NCBI GenBank assembly: GCA_016776605.1
Contig: JADHTB010000007.1
Span: 124,001-188,000 of the forward strand
DNA length: 64,000 bases
Direction of reading: 5' to 3'
Origin: Alphaproteobacteria bacterium
GTDB taxonomy: Bacteria > Pseudomonadota > Alphaproteobacteria > GCA-2731375
Below, one piece after another: positions 1 to 10,300 of this stretch (the first letter of the stretch is position 1; every line of letters starts with the position of its first letter). The notes below the pieces were generated by a model, which was not told the origin of the DNA, searched no databases, and saw only the letters and a program-made list of their open reading frames with translations. The position numbers were made by a program, and so were the translations under genes.

Positions 1-2
1 TC

Positions 3-455
3 GTGGCGGAGGTTTCCACCTGGCCCATCGCCGGGGTTGCCTTCAGCTTTTATGTCCCCGTCAAGAATGATGCCACCGGCCTGGATTGGAAGGACCTGAA
101 AGAGCGCGACAAGGTGCTGGATCGGGTGATCGCCCTGAAGGAGAAGTACCCGCACGTGATCAAATCAAACATCCCCACCCTGGAGATGATGAAGTCGGAC
201 GTCGCCATCCAGTCGACCGGCGAAAATGGTGAGAATTGCATCCTGCGCCGCGACACCCTGCCGCTGTACATGGGCGAGGGCGGCCAGTTCGAAAAGCCGT
301 TCTGCTGTTACGGCAACGATGTGGATTGCACCCGCTGTGGCGCCTATGCGGTGTTCAACCGGGCCTATCTGGACGCCCAGGGCCGGGGCAAGGCCGCCCG
401 CTATGGCCGCGACGGTGCGGCAAAACTGGCGGCTTTGGAGGAAATTCCAAGCTAA
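3..455 (+). CDS. Radical SAM protein, C-terminal part (5' end outside window)
   Basis: The reading frame is open from the left edge to a TAA at 453-455, so this is the last ~150 residues of a longer protein and the GTG at position 3 is unlikely to be the true start. The segment has no CxxxCxxC radical SAM motif, which would lie upstream. Its end carries a cysteine-rich patch (FCCYGNDVDCTRCGAY, about residues 98-113), which resembles the C-terminal domain of HpnH-like or SPASM-type radical SAM proteins that bind an auxiliary cluster. The assignment rests on that patch and the surrounding residue pattern only. The substrate cannot be inferred. Confidence 0.55.
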   Translation: MAEVSTWPIAGVAFSFYVPVKNDATGLDWKDLKERDKVLDRVIALKEKYPHVIKSNIPTLEMMKSDVAIQSTGENGENCILRRDTLPLYMGEGGQFEKPFCCYGNDVDCTRCGAYAVFNRAYLDAQGRGKAARYGRDGAAKLAALEEIPS

Positions 456-457
456 CG

Positions 458-480
458 AAGCAACGGCCCCGGCGTTGCTT
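458..480. terminator. Hairpin between convergent genes
   Basis: A perfect 8-bp stem (AAGCAACG / CGTTGCTT) with a 7-nt GC loop lies 3 bp after the stop of the radical SAM gene and in front of the convergent SDR stop at 514. There is no T-run on either side, so it may be a bidirectional stabilising hairpin rather than a classical intrinsic terminator. Confidence 0.45.
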
Positions 481-513
481 AAGCGACTGCGCTAGGCCAT
501 TTTCTTGATTGAC

Positions 514-1272
514 TTAGCCGCGCCCCACGAACGGCATCTTGGTGGCCATTACGGTTAGGAACTGCACGTTGGCGTCGGGCGGCAGGCTGGCCATATAGAC
601 CACCGCGCGGGAGACATTGTCCACATTCATCAGCGGTTCCGGCTTTACCGAGCCATCGGCCTGGGCCACGCCGTCCGCCATGCGCGCGGCCATGGGCGTC
701 AGGGCATTGCCGATATCCAGCTGGCCGCAGGCAATATCGTATTTGCGCCCGTCCAGCGAGGTGGATTTGGTCAACCCGGTGACCGCGTGCTTGGTTGAGG
801 TATAAGCAGCCGAATTGGGCCTTGGCGCATGTGCCGAGATCGAACCGTTGTTGATAATGCGCCCGCCCATGGGATCCTGCGCCTTCATCACCTTGAAGGC
901 TTCCTGGGTACACAGGAAGACGCCGGTCAGGTTGACGTTGACCACGGAAGTCCATTGCTCAAAGGTCAAATCTTCCAAATTTACCGGTGGGGCGCCGGCG
1001 CCGGCGTTGTTGAACAGCAAATCCAGGCGGCCAAAAGCCTTCACCGTGGCCGCGAACAGCGCCGCGACCGAGGCCGGATCGGTGACATCGGTGGGCACGG
1101 CCAGGGCGCGGGCACCGGCATCGCCAGCTTCGGCAATGGACTCCTGCAAGGCATCCGCCCGCCGCCCCGCCAGGGCCACGGAATAACCTTCCCCCAATAA
1201 CGCCACGGCGGCGCCCCGGCCCACGCCCGAACCCGCCCCCGTCACGATGGCAACCTTGCCCTGTCCACTCAT
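514..1272 (-). CDS. Short-chain dehydrogenase/reductase (SDR)
   Basis: Classical SDR of 252 residues using NAD(P)(H) to oxidise or reduce an alcohol/ketone pair. It has the glycine-rich cofactor motif TGAGSGVG near residue 10, the NNAG motif near 88, a serine in NGSIS and a catalytic YTSTK. I place the start at the ATG of [10 protein letters not shown], which has GAGGGA 8 nt upstream. A longer frame starting from TTG at 1332 only adds an atypical tail overlapping the upstream gene. It is the last gene of a leftward set with another SDR and a DUF2889 protein, suggesting a shared catabolic pathway. The substrate is unknown. Confidence 0.85.
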   Translation of the reverse strand: MSGQGKVAIVTGAGSGVGRGAAVALLGEGYSVALAGRRADALQESIAEAGDAGARALAVPTDVTDPASVAALFAATVKAFGRLDLLFNNAGAGAPPVNLEDLTFEQWTSVVNVNLTGVFLCTQEAFKVMKAQDPMGGRIINNGSISAHAPRPNSAAYTSTKHAVTGLTKSTSLDGRKYDIACGQLDIGNALTPMAARMADGVAQADGSVKPEPLMNVDNVSRAVVYMASLPPDANVQFLTVMATKMPFVGRG

Positions 1273-1328
1273 CCTGTTCGTCCCTCTATTGCATAAATCA
1301 CTGACCGCGAAGGTAGTCCGCCGGCCGC

Positions 1329-2195
1329 TCAATAATCAATGTTGAAATGCGCCGGCCGGCCCAGCGGCCAATATTCGCCCCAAACGTCGGCGCCGCCATC
1401 GACGGTCAGGACCGTGCCGTTGACGAATTGCCCCGACGGTCCCGCCAGATAGACCGCCGCCTGGGCGATATCCTGCACCGTGCCCATGCGGCGCATGGGA
1501 TTGTGATCAAAACTGGGCCTGGCGCTGTCCGGATAATGCACCAGGCCGGGCGAGGCCACCACGCCGATGGCAATGGAATTGAGCCGGATATCATAGGGCG
1601 CCCATTCCACGCACAGGCTGCGGGTAAGGTGAATTTCCCCGGCCCTGGCAGCCTGGGTATGGGCGATGCCGGAAGTGCAGGTGGCCAGAACCGTCACCAT
1701 GTTGATGACATTGCCCGGTTGTTTGTTGTCCCGCCAGTGCCGTGCCGCCGCCTGCATCATGAACCAGGAGCCGGTCAGGTTGGTGTCGACCACGGTACGC
1801 CAGCCATTGGGGCTGATATCCATGGCAGGCGCGGCGAATTGCCCACCGGCATTGTTGACCAGCACATCCAGGCGGCCATAGCGCTCCCAGACCGCCGCCA
1901 TCAGGCCGCTCACCTGATCGGCGTCGCGGATGGTCAGAGCCTGGGTAAAACAGGGTATCTCCAGGCTTGCCATGGCCGCTTCAAAGGCCGCCATCTTGTC
2001 CCCATCGCGGCCACAGGAAACGATCGTGGCGCCCAGGCGGCCGAACAATACCGCCGTGGCCAGACCGATCCCCCCGGCCCCGCCGGATACCAGGACGATC
2101 TGGTCCTTGAACAGATCGTCGCGGTAGACGGTGGGTAAAGCCGCCAGCTCGGCGGCGGTCGGGGCCGCGTATCGCGCGTCGTCGGGATTGGTCAT
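1329..2195 (-). CDS. SDR related to 2,4-dienoyl-CoA reductases
   Basis: SDR of 288 residues with cofactor motif SGGAGGIG (about residue 37) and NNAG (about 114). The usual YxxxK is absent. The active-site stretch reads [16 protein letters not shown], which matches the HxxSAKAG pattern of 2,4-dienoyl-CoA reductases (DECR type), where the catalytic Tyr lies elsewhere. Here the expected Lys is Arg. The C-terminal [11 protein letters not shown] is normal for this branch. A role in beta-oxidation of unsaturated acyl-CoAs is inferred from this pattern. It starts 5 bp after the DUF2889 gene and is probably cotranscribed with it and the next SDR. Confidence 0.75.
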   Translation of the reverse strand: MTNPDDARYAAPTAAELAALPTVYRDDLFKDQIVLVSGGAGGIGLATAVLFGRLGATIVSCGRDGDKMAAFEAAMASLEIPCFTQALTIRDADQVSGLMAAVWERYGRLDVLVNNAGGQFAAPAMDISPNGWRTVVDTNLTGSWFMMQAAARHWRDNKQPGNVINMVTVLATCTSGIAHTQAARAGEIHLTRSLCVEWAPYDIRLNSIAIGVVASPGLVHYPDSARPSFDHNPMRRMGTVQDIAQAAVYLAGPSGQFVNGTVLTVDGGADVWGEYWPLGRPAHFNIDY

Positions 2196-2200
2196 GGCTT

Positions 2201-2776
2201 CTATTCCGCCGCTTGATAATCTTCGGGAAAGTACTCCCGCACGAATTCGCTGTCATTGTTATAGGTATAACAGGTGTTCAACATCCCGGCCGGCAGCCGC
2301 CGGGGCAGGCCCCGCCCGCCGTCTTCGCCCTCCTTGGTCTCACCCATGGGCGTCCGCTCGGTCCAGATGGCCTGCATGGCCGTGGTCGCCATTTGCGCCA
2401 GCATTTCCACCAGATGAGTGCAGCCACGGCCATGGCCGACCCGTTCGCGCACCATGCGGTTCCAGCCGGGCCCGATCTTCAAGCCGGCCAGGGCCTCGAA
2501 ATTCGGCGCTACCAGATGGCAAATCCCGTGCGCGCCCACATCCAGCTTCGCCTCGGCAGTCTGCACCTCCATTTCCCGGTTGATGGTCAGGCGCAGCCAC
2601 AGATCATGCACCGGTTCGCCGGCGGCACGATGGGAATCCAGCAGGTGATGGGAAAACGGCTTGATATCGAGAATATGGCCTTCCACATCAACCAACCCGT
2701 CGCCACGCTGATAGGCGGTGATGGAAATGCTGCGGTTGTGAATTTGTTCCCGTTCGGTGGCTTGGGAAAGTGGCAT
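2201..2776 (-). CDS. DUF2889 family protein
   Basis: 191-residue protein recognised as DUF2889 from the N-terminal RSISITAYQRGDGLVDVEGHI pattern and the conserved RGCTHLVEML segment about two thirds along. The family has no established biochemical role. It is commonly found beside acyl-CoA and aromatic catabolism genes, and here it heads a leftward operon with two SDRs. The start has GGAGG 7 nt upstream of the ATG. No signal peptide or membrane segment is visible, so it is probably cytoplasmic. Confidence 0.8.
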   Translation of the reverse strand: MPLSQATEREQIHNRSISITAYQRGDGLVDVEGHILDIKPFSHHLLDSHRAAGEPVHDLWLRLTINREMEVQTAEAKLDVGAHGICHLVAPNFEALAGLKIGPGWNRMVRERVGHGRGCTHLVEMLAQMATTAMQAIWTERTPMGETKEGEDGGRGLPRRLPAGMLNTCYTYNNDSEFVREYFPEDYQAAE

Positions 2777-2911
2777 CGGCTGGCCTCCGTAGTGCGGTTA
2801 CCTCGTTGCCTTGCGATTACCGCGACGGCGGCCAGAAGGCAAGTCGGCAAAGGCTGTACGCGGCGCCCGCGCCCCTGTAAACAATGGGGTTAGGCAGGGG
2901 ACAGGGGCCAA

Positions 2912-4144
2912 ATGCAAGCAACGGCGCGCGAAGATAAAGACGACCCATACGGCTGGGTCATGGTGTTCGTCGGGTTTACCCTGATGTCCTTGAGTTTCGG
3001 CGGCCTTGGCGCGGTTGGGGTTTTCCTGAAGCCGATCGCGATGGAATTCGGCTGGTCGCGGGGCAGCATCGCGTTGGGCTATACGACCGCCGCGTTTTCG
3101 GCGGCGCTGTTCGGCATGCTCTGGGGCTTTCTGGCCGACCGCCATCCCACCCGTTATTTTACGTTGATGGGCGCGCTCGCCATTGCCATCGCGATGCTGG
3201 CGTTAAGCCGGCTTACGGCGCAATGGCAGTATTATCTTTCCTTTTTTATCTTCGGCGCCTTTGGTCATGGCGCCCTGGCAAGCACTATCTGGGCCAATAT
3301 CGGCCAATGGTTCACCCGCAATATGGGCCTCGCATTGGGCATCGGGCTGGCGGGCGGCGCGTTCGGCCAGGCCGTGGTCCCCTTGGCGGCCCGCTTCCTG
3401 ATTTCCGCCTACGACTGGCGAACCGCATACCTGGTATTGGGTGCGGTCTATTTGCTGCTTGGCCTGACCATCGCGGCATTGACCCGCGACCCGCCGGCAA
3501 AGCGTGCCCGTCTGGCGGCAAGCAGCGGAGCCGAGGCGAAGGGCGGTTCCTGGCACTTGGGCGAGGCCCGCCATCCGGTGACCTGGTTCAGTATCGCCGT
3601 GATATTTTGCTGTACCTGCATGTCGCTGGCGGTGGTCCATATCGTCCCCATGTTATCTGACCGGGGCTTCAGCCCGGAAATCGCCGCCGGCGCCCTGGCC
3701 ACGTTGATGCTGGTAGGGGTTTTGGGACGCATGGGCGCCGGCAAAATCTGTGACCTGATCGGCCCGGTACGGACCTATGCGCTGATGTCGGCGGGCCAGA
3801 CCCTGCTGGTGATCTGGTTTCCCCACATCGAAAGCCTGTTTGGCGTCTACCTGTTGGCGGCGCTGTTCGGCTTCAGCTTCTCGGGTGTCATGGCCTCCAT
3901 GGTGATCAGTGTCAATGTCGTGGTGCCGCCCAGGGTCGCCGCGCGGGCCTGGTCCATTGTTTCCTTCTTCGCCTGGATCGGCATGGGCACGGGCAGCTAT
4001 ATGGGTGGTTTTCTGTTCGACCTGACGGGCGGCTACCACTGGGCCTACGCCTTCGCGGCCGCCATGGGCTGCATCAACCTAGTGATCCTTACCTTGTTCT
4101 ATTTCAGCCGTGGCAGGCAACAGCCGGTCCTGGTCGTTAGCTAG
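2912..4144 (+). CDS. MFS transporter (12 TM, OFA/MCT-like)
   Basis: 410-residue major facilitator with about twelve hydrophobic segments. The A-like loop after TM2 (GFLADRHPTR) and the N-terminal GGLGAVGVFLKPIAMEFGWSRG fit the oxalate:formate antiporter/monocarboxylate group, so an organic acid is a reasonable guess for its substrate. The ATG follows AGGGGCCA. It runs divergently from the DUF2889-SDR operon and is followed by an SDR and a decarboxylase-like gene on the same strand, which suggests uptake of the compound that those enzymes process. Confidence 0.85.
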   Translation: MQATAREDKDDPYGWVMVFVGFTLMSLSFGGLGAVGVFLKPIAMEFGWSRGSIALGYTTAAFSAALFGMLWGFLADRHPTRYFTLMGALAIAIAMLALSRLTAQWQYYLSFFIFGAFGHGALASTIWANIGQWFTRNMGLALGIGLAGGAFGQAVVPLAARFLISAYDWRTAYLVLGAVYLLLGLTIAALTRDPPAKRARLAASSGAEAKGGSWHLGEARHPVTWFSIAVIFCCTCMSLAVVHIVPMLSDRGFSPEIAAGALATLMLVGVLGRMGAGKICDLIGPVRTYALMSAGQTLLVIWFPHIESLFGVYLLAALFGFSFSGVMASMVISVNVVVPPRVAARAWSIVSFFAWIGMGTGSYMGGFLFDLTGGYHWAYAFAAAMGCINLVILTLFYFSRGRQQPVLVVS

Positions 4145-4197
4145 AGTATCCGTTATAGGCTAGCCTGTCGGGCAAGCGACATTTGGGAGGAAAAAAA

Positions 4198-5025
4198 ATG
4201 GCAACGGACACGATGGCGGCATTCGCACCTGACGATCAACAACTGGACGGCAAGACCGCCATTATCAGCGGCGCCGGGGCGTTGGAGGGCGGCATCGGCA
4301 ATGGCCGCGCCGCCGCCATTCTAATGGCCCGCGCCGGGGCCCGCATTTTAGCGGTGGACCGGGATCTGGAACGGGCGGCGGAAACCGCCCGGATGATCGT
4401 GGCGGAGGGCGGCGAGGCCCTGGCGCATGCCGCCGACATGACCGACGAGGCCGACTGCAAGGCGGTGGCGGAATTGGCCATGGAAAAATTCGGCCGCGTG
4501 GATGTACTGGATAACAACGTCGGCATCGGCAGTTCCGGCACCGTGGTCGAGGAACAGCTGGAGGTATGGGAGCGGGTCATGCGCGTCAACGTGCAATCCA
4601 TGTTCCTGGCCGCCAAATATGCCATTCCCGCGATGATCGCCAGCGGTGCGGGGGGCGCCATCGTCAATGTCTCCTCCATCTCGGCCCTGCGGCCGCGCGG
4701 ACTGACCGCCTATTCCGCCTCGAAAGGCGCGGTGATTTCGTTGACCCGGGCCATGGCGATAGATCATGCCCCCGACGGCATCCGGGCCAACTGTATCGCG
4801 CCGGGACCGGTCTATACCCCCATGGTCTATGGCCGTGGCATGTCCGAGGGGGCACGCGCCATGCGGCGCACCGCCTCGCCCCTGGGCATCGAGGGCACGG
4901 GCTGGGACATCGGCAACGCGGCGGTGTTTCTCTGCTCCGCCCGGGCCCGCTATATCACCGGGCAGACCCTGGTGGTCGACGGCGGCATAACTGTTTCGGG
5001 CCCCGCCCGCGACCCCAACGCATAA
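4198..5025 (+). CDS. Short-chain dehydrogenase/reductase (SDR)
   Basis: 275-residue SDR. The start is the ATG with a strong GGGAGG 7 nt upstream; a TTG 15 bases earlier lies inside that ribosome site. The cofactor motif is SGAGALEGGIGNG, a variant glycine loop with an insertion also seen in the SDR at 13286-14086. It has NNVG in place of NNAG, a serine in NVSSIS and a catalytic YSASK. The C-terminus TLVVDGGITVSG is typical. It sits between an MFS carrier and a CMD-family protein, with 22 bp to the latter. Confidence 0.88.
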   Translation: MATDTMAAFAPDDQQLDGKTAIISGAGALEGGIGNGRAAAILMARAGARILAVDRDLERAAETARMIVAEGGEALAHAADMTDEADCKAVAELAMEKFGRVDVLDNNVGIGSSGTVVEEQLEVWERVMRVNVQSMFLAAKYAIPAMIASGAGGAIVNVSSISALRPRGLTAYSASKGAVISLTRAMAIDHAPDGIRANCIAPGPVYTPMVYGRGMSEGARAMRRTASPLGIEGTGWDIGNAAVFLCSARARYITGQTLVVDGGITVSGPARDPNA

Positions 5026-5047
5026 CCGACACGGAGACCCCCCCAAC

Positions 5048-5593
5048 ATGGCACGCCTACCCTATCTTGACGTCGAGGATCTGGCCGAGGACGACCGCGA
5101 TCTATTGAAACGGCCGATCAACCTGCACCGTATCCTGGTGAACAGCCCCGGCGCGGCGCGCAATTTTGGCCATTTGGGCAGTTATATCCGCTTTGGCTCC
5201 AAGCTGGATCCGCGGCTGCGGGAATTGGCCATTTTGCAGGTCGGTTATCTGACGAAAAGCGAATACGAATATAGCCACCACATCAAAATCGGCCGCGATT
5301 TCGGCGTTACCGACGACGATATCCGGGCCATGATCGCCGAGACCGAGGGTCGCAACAGCGGCCTGCCCCGCCTGGACCGGGCCGTCCTGAGCGCGGCGCG
5401 GGAAATGACCAGTGATGGCAAGATTTCCGATGGCACCTTCGCCAAGCTTGAAGAAAGCCTGAGCCCGGAACTGCTGGTCGACCTGACCGTCGTCATCGCA
5501 TTTTACAACGCGGTGGTGCGCGTCCTGGGCACCCTGGAGATCGACGTGGAAGACAGCTACGCGCCCTTCCTCGACGAATTCCCCCTGCCCTGA
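5048..5593 (+). CDS. Carboxymuconolactone decarboxylase-like (AhpD-fold) protein
   Basis: 181-residue all-helical protein with the CMD signature around residues 50-90 (FGSKLDPRLRELAILQVG followed by EYEYSHHIKIG). There is no CxxC in this stretch (EYEYSHH instead), so it is not a disulfide-active AhpD peroxidase reductase. It is closer to the decarboxylase-like branch often found in aromatic and terpenoid catabolism clusters. The stop is followed 20 bp later by a large palindrome that could form a transcript-end hairpin. Confidence 0.82.
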   Translation: MARLPYLDVEDLAEDDRDLLKRPINLHRILVNSPGAARNFGHLGSYIRFGSKLDPRLRELAILQVGYLTKSEYEYSHHIKIGRDFGVTDDDIRAMIAETEGRNSGLPRLDRAVLSAAREMTSDGKISDGTFAKLEESLSPELLVDLTVVIAFYNAVVRVLGTLEIDVEDSYAPFLDEFPLP

Positions 5594-5612
5594 GCCCTAT
5601 TCGGCAGGCTAT

Positions 5613-5668
5613 AATTATGAGGACACAATACTTATATCCCTTGATATAAGTATTGTGTCCTCATAATT
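5613..5668. repeat. Palindromic repeat, family A, copy 1
   Basis: Perfect inverted repeat with 26-bp arms and a 4-nt CCTT spacer. The core is GGACACAATACTTATATC. Copies 2 (7247-7298) and 3 (42408-42461) share the core, with GGGG replacing GAGG. The palindrome lies between convergent genes and would form a very stable hairpin in either transcript. Confidence 0.95.
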
Positions 5669-5681
5669 CCCTCATAATTCC
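5660..5681. repeat. 11-bp tandem duplication at palindrome edge
   Basis: CTCATAATTCC occurs twice back to back at 5660-5670 and 5671-5681, so the outer end of palindrome copy 1 has been duplicated. This could be a target-type duplication or slippage product at the repeat boundary. Confidence 0.8.
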
Positions 5682-5685
5682 AGGG

Positions 5686-7200
5686 CTATCGCACCCTGAT
5701 CCTGATGAACAGCATCAACGGCAGGGCGGCGACGCAGACCAGGGCGTACATCACAAAGGCGTTGGTGTAGCCGATCAATGTCGCCTGACGGCCGATCTCG
5801 CCGGCCAGGGCGCTTAACCCGCGCGTTGATTCAATGCTCCACAGGCCGCGTATGGCGTCGAAGGCGAAGGCCTCGTTGAACGGGCTGACGGCCTGGGTAA
5901 TCTCGGCATAGGCGACGGAGCCGGTACGCACCACCGCCAAAACACTCAGGGATATGAAGATGCTGCTGCCGAAATTGCGCAGCAGGTGGAAAATTGCCGA
6001 GGCGTCGGGCAGCAAGCGGTCCGGCAGGGTGGCAAACGTAACCAACGACAGCGGCACCCACATAAGGCCGCAGCCAAAGCCTTGCATGACGCCGATCCAA
6101 CCAACTTCGAAGGCCGAGATGTTGAAGTCAAAACCGGCGGTGCGCCAGCCGCTGTAGCCAATCAGCCCGAGGCCGAGCACAATGCCCATGCGCGGATCAA
6201 GACGGCCCATGCGCGAGGCGGCGAAAAAACCCAGCACCATGCCGGCGCCGCGAGTCCCCAGCAGGGTGCCGATCAAGCTGTCGGGAAAGCCCATCAAATT
6301 GTGCAGCAAGGGGGGCAACAGCACCAACGGGGTCAAATTCAGCATGCCGTAAACGAAGACCAGAAACAGACCGACCGAGAAATTACGGTCGAGAAACAAG
6401 GCCGGGCTGATGAACGGTTTGTCCGCCGTCGCCGTGTGCACCACGAACAGATAAAAGGCCAGGCCCATGACAATTGCGAGCAGGATGATCAGGTCGGATT
6501 CGAACCAATCCAGCCGCTGGCCGCGGTCCATGACGAACTGCAGCGCGCTGACCGCCAATGACAGCAGGATAAAACCAGTCCAATCCAGCCTGGTGCCGGC
6601 CTGCCGGCCGCCATCACGGATGAAGGCCAGCACGCCCAGCAAGGCAACCACGCACAACGGCAGGATCAGCAGAAAAATCCAGCGCCAGCCGTATTCCTCG
6701 GCCAAATAGCCGCCCAGCATGGGCGCAATCGCCGGGCCGATCACCACCGACATACCAAAGACACCCTGCGCCATCGCCCGTTGCGCCGGCGGATAATTGG
6801 CCACGATGATCGCCTGGGCCAGGGGCACCAACGGCGCGCCCAATGCGCCCTGGCCAATCCGGTAAATCAACAGCGGCGGCAGCGTGGTGGCGGTGGCGCA
6901 CAGCAGCGAGAACAGAGAAAAACCGACCACCGACCAGATCAGCACCTGGCGCTGGCCAAACCGCGCCACCATCCAGCCGGTCATCGGCGTCACCACCGCC
7001 GTCGCCACCACGTTCAGCGTCACCACCCAGGATATCTGGTCCGGCGTCGCCGACAGGGCGCCCTGCAATTGCGGCAACGCCACGTTGACGATGGTCATGG
7101 TCAGGGCATAGAGCATGGTGCACAGCGATACCGTGATCAGGATGACCACTCGGCCTCCCGCCGTGGCATTGGGGATCGCGGCTGCCTCGCTGGCGCTCAT
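5686..7200 (-). CDS. MFS multidrug efflux permease, DHA2 (EmrB/QacA) family
   Basis: 504-residue protein with about fourteen hydrophobic segments, the size of the DHA2 drug:H+ antiporters. Family features include NVALPQLQGALSATPDQISWV in TM1 and GWMVARFGQRQVL after TM2. It is the last gene of a leftward set after PadR, HlyD and RND genes and is separated from the RND stop by palindrome copy 2. A second palindrome copy lies just beyond its stop, so the gene is exactly bracketed by the repeats. It may work with the upstream HlyD-type adaptor as an EmrAB-like pump, but an RND permease is the nearer partner. Confidence 0.88.
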   Translation of the reverse strand: MSASEAAAIPNATAGGRVVILITVSLCTMLYALTMTIVNVALPQLQGALSATPDQISWVVTLNVVATAVVTPMTGWMVARFGQRQVLIWSVVGFSLFSLLCATATTLPPLLIYRIGQGALGAPLVPLAQAIIVANYPPAQRAMAQGVFGMSVVIGPAIAPMLGGYLAEEYGWRWIFLLILPLCVVALLGVLAFIRDGGRQAGTRLDWTGFILLSLAVSALQFVMDRGQRLDWFESDLIILLAIVMGLAFYLFVVHTATADKPFISPALFLDRNFSVGLFLVFVYGMLNLTPLVLLPPLLHNLMGFPDSLIGTLLGTRGAGMVLGFFAASRMGRLDPRMGIVLGLGLIGYSGWRTAGFDFNISAFEVGWIGVMQGFGCGLMWVPLSLVTFATLPDRLLPDASAIFHLLRNFGSSIFISLSVLAVVRTGSVAYAEITQAVSPFNEAFAFDAIRGLWSIESTRGLSALAGEIGRQATLIGYTNAFVMYALVCVAALPLMLFIRIRVR

Positions 7201-7246
7201 GACGCCATTGTAGACCAGATTTCAGATGGGCTGAAGCGCCCGCCAT

Positions 7247-7298
7247 TTATGGGGACACAATACTTATATCGCTTGATATAAGTATTGTGTCCCCATAA
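7247..7298. repeat. Palindromic repeat, family A, copy 2
   Basis: Inverted repeat with perfect 24-bp arms around a 4-nt GCTT spacer. The core GGGGACACAATACTTAT is shared with copy 3. It lies 11 bp downstream of the RND permease stop and 46 bp upstream of the MFS start, inside what otherwise looks like one operon, so it may partly terminate the transcript or stabilise the RND message. Confidence 0.95.
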
Positions 7299-7309
7299 TT
7301 ACTGAGGTC

Positions 7310-10300
7310 CTATTCCGCTGGCTGTGCCGCGAGGGGCGCCTTCGCCGCCCGGCGGCGTTCCAGATAGGCGGAGGTGCGGGCGCCAAGCGCCAACAGGGAT
7401 GGGGTCACGAACAGGGTCAGCAGAGTGGCGAAGGTCAAGCCAAACGCCACGGCGGTGGAAAGCTGCACCCACATCTGGGTCGACGGCGCGCCGTGAGAGA
7501 CTTCCCGGGCGGCAAAGTCTATATTCACCTGAAGGACCATGGGCAGCAGGCCGAAAATCGTGGTGATGGTGGTCAACATTACTGGCCGCAAACGCTGGGT
7601 GCCGGTGCGAACCACCGCTTCCATGGGGTCCATGCCCGATTTTACCAATCTGGCGTAAGTGTCGATCAAGACGATGTTGTTGTTGACCACGATACCGGCC
7701 AGGGCGATGACGCCGATCCCGGTCATGACGATGCCAAACGACTGGCCGGTGATGATCAGGCCGGCCATCACCCCGACCGTGGACATGATGACCGCCGTCA
7801 GGATCAACAGGGCATGGTAAAAACTGTTGAACTGGGTGACCAGAATAATCGCCATCACGAACAGGGCGACGCCAAAGGCCTTCTGCAGGAAGGCCGCCGC
7901 TTCCTTTTGGTCCTTGTCGGCGCCGCGGAACCGGATATCGACCTCGCTGTCGAAGGTCTGGCCTTGCATCCAGGCGCGGATTTCATTGATTTTATCGTCG
8001 CTTAACAGACCCTCGGCCACACTGGCCTGCAGCTTGAGCACGCGCTGTCCGTCGCTGCGTCTTAATAAACCCGAACGCTGCTGTGGCGTGCGCGAGACAA
8101 AATTCGAAATGGGCACCTGGCCATGGCTGGTTTCCACACGCAAAAGGTCCAACTGTTCGACATTGCGGTATTGGATGGGGAAGCGAACACGAATTTCCAC
8201 TTCCTCGTCAGCATCGTCCGGCCGGTATTCCCCAACCTTGATGCCATTGGTGACCAGTTGCACGGCCTTGCCCACGGTCAGAATGTCCGCGTTGAAAAGG
8301 CCCGCCTGGGCCCGGTCAACCTTGACCTGCCATTCAATACCGGGCAAGGCGCGGCTATCCTCCACATCCAGGATGCCAGCCATGGCCTCCAGCTTGCGGC
8401 GGAATGCCGCCACCACCGGCGCCAGACGTTCCGGCATGCGGGAGCGAAATTCAATCTGGATATCCTTGCCCGTGGGCGGCCCAAAGTCGGGTTCCCTGGG
8501 TTCGACCCAGACACCCGCCAAATGTTCCGTGCGCTGCCTGATTTCGCTGGTGATTTCGGCCGACGTGCGGCGTTCCTGCCAATCCATGAACTCTATAAAT
8601 ATGGTGCCGATCACGTCCTGGGCCTGATCTTCGCCACGGGCCGAGCCACCGGTTCGGGCATAGATTGTGCGGATACCCGCGATATTCATCAACTCCGCCT
8701 CGACCTCACGGACCAGCACATCTTTTTCCCGGGTCGACATGTTGCCACGGGCATGGACGTGGACCAGGGTTTGTTCCGGCTCCACATCGGGGAAAAATTC
8801 GACGCCTTTACCCGATGACCAATAGGCCGCCTGGACCGCGACCAAAATTATCGCCGCCGCCGCCACCACCAGGATGGGGCGCCGGATCAAAGCCGCCAGG
8901 ATGCGGGCGTACAGCCCTGTCATGCCGGGTAATTGCCGCACATCACCGCTTTCGGATACCGCCAGGGCCGCCAGGGTTTTCTGGTTGGCGGAACTCGCCT
9001 TGCCAACCAGGCCGCCCAAGGTGGGTACGAAGATCAGGGCCATCAGCAACGAGCCGGTCAGGGTCATAACCAGGGTGATGGGCAGGAATTTCATGAACTC
9101 GCCGACCACGCCCGGCCAAAAAATCAGCGGCATGAAAGCGGCCAGGGTGGTGGCCGTGGATGCGATGATCGGCCAGGACATACGGCGGGCGGCCTGGGCA
9201 TAGGCCTCCTTCCGGGGTAAGCCTTCTGCCAGTTTTCGATCGGCGAATTCGGTCACCACGATGGCCCCGTCGACCAACATCCCGACAGCCAGAATAAGGG
9301 CGAACAGAACGACGATGTTGACGGTCAGTCCCATGCCGTCCAGCACCAGGATGCCAAACAGGAACGAGGCCGGAATCGCCAAACCAACCAGCACGGCGGT
9401 GCGCAGACCCAAGGCCGCCACGACAACGATAAAGACCAGGAGAATGGCGCTAAGCACGTTGTTTTGCAGGTCGTCCAGCATGCGGCGGATGTTTTTCGAT
9501 TCATCCTGGATGAAATTCACCTGCACACCGGCCGGCCAGCTCTTGGCCCGCGCCGTCACCAGGCTACGCACCTGATCGATGGTTTCGATCACATTCTCGC
9601 CCAGGCGCTTCTTGATCTCCAAGGTTACCCCGGCCCGGCCGTTGATGCGGGCGTAAGAGGTCGCATCGCGGAAGGTCCGGCGCACGGTCGCAACGTCGGC
9701 CAGTGTGACGACCCCGTTGCCGGATACCTTGATGGGTAAATCCAGCAGATCCTTGGCGGTCTCGAAAAGACCCGGCACCTTGATGGCAAAGCTGCCCTGG
9801 CCCGTATCCATGGTGCCGGCGGCAATGAGCTGATTGTTGCGCGATGCTGTTCTAACCAATTGCTCCTGGCTGATGCCATAGCTTTCCAGGCGCACGGGAT
9901 CGACCAGAACTTCCAGAATCTCGTCCCGCTCGCCCGCGATATCGGCCTCTAAAACTCCCGGCAGTGCCTCTAACTCATCCTGCAAGTCCCGCGCTAACCG
10001 CAGCAGGGTGCGCTCGGGGACATCGCCGGCCAGGGTGACGACAAGGACCGGGAAAAGCCCCACATTGACTTCATGGGCGGTTGGTTCATCGGTTTCATCG
10101 GGCAGTTCGGGTTTAACCAGATCAATCGCCTTGCGCACATCAAGCAGGGCCTGATCGGCATCAAAACCCGCCTCGAATTCCAACAGAACCGAGGCATTGC
10201 CCAATTCCGCCCGGCTGCGCATTTCCTTGATCCCCTCGATAGAGCGCAATTCCTGCTCCATGGGGCGGACCAGCAGACGCTCGGCATCCTCGGGAGAAAT

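Noticed and set aside
5613..5668. Intrinsic terminator only
   Set aside because: The hairpin could end transcripts, but identical copies at two other loci show it is a repeat family and not merely a gene-specific terminator.
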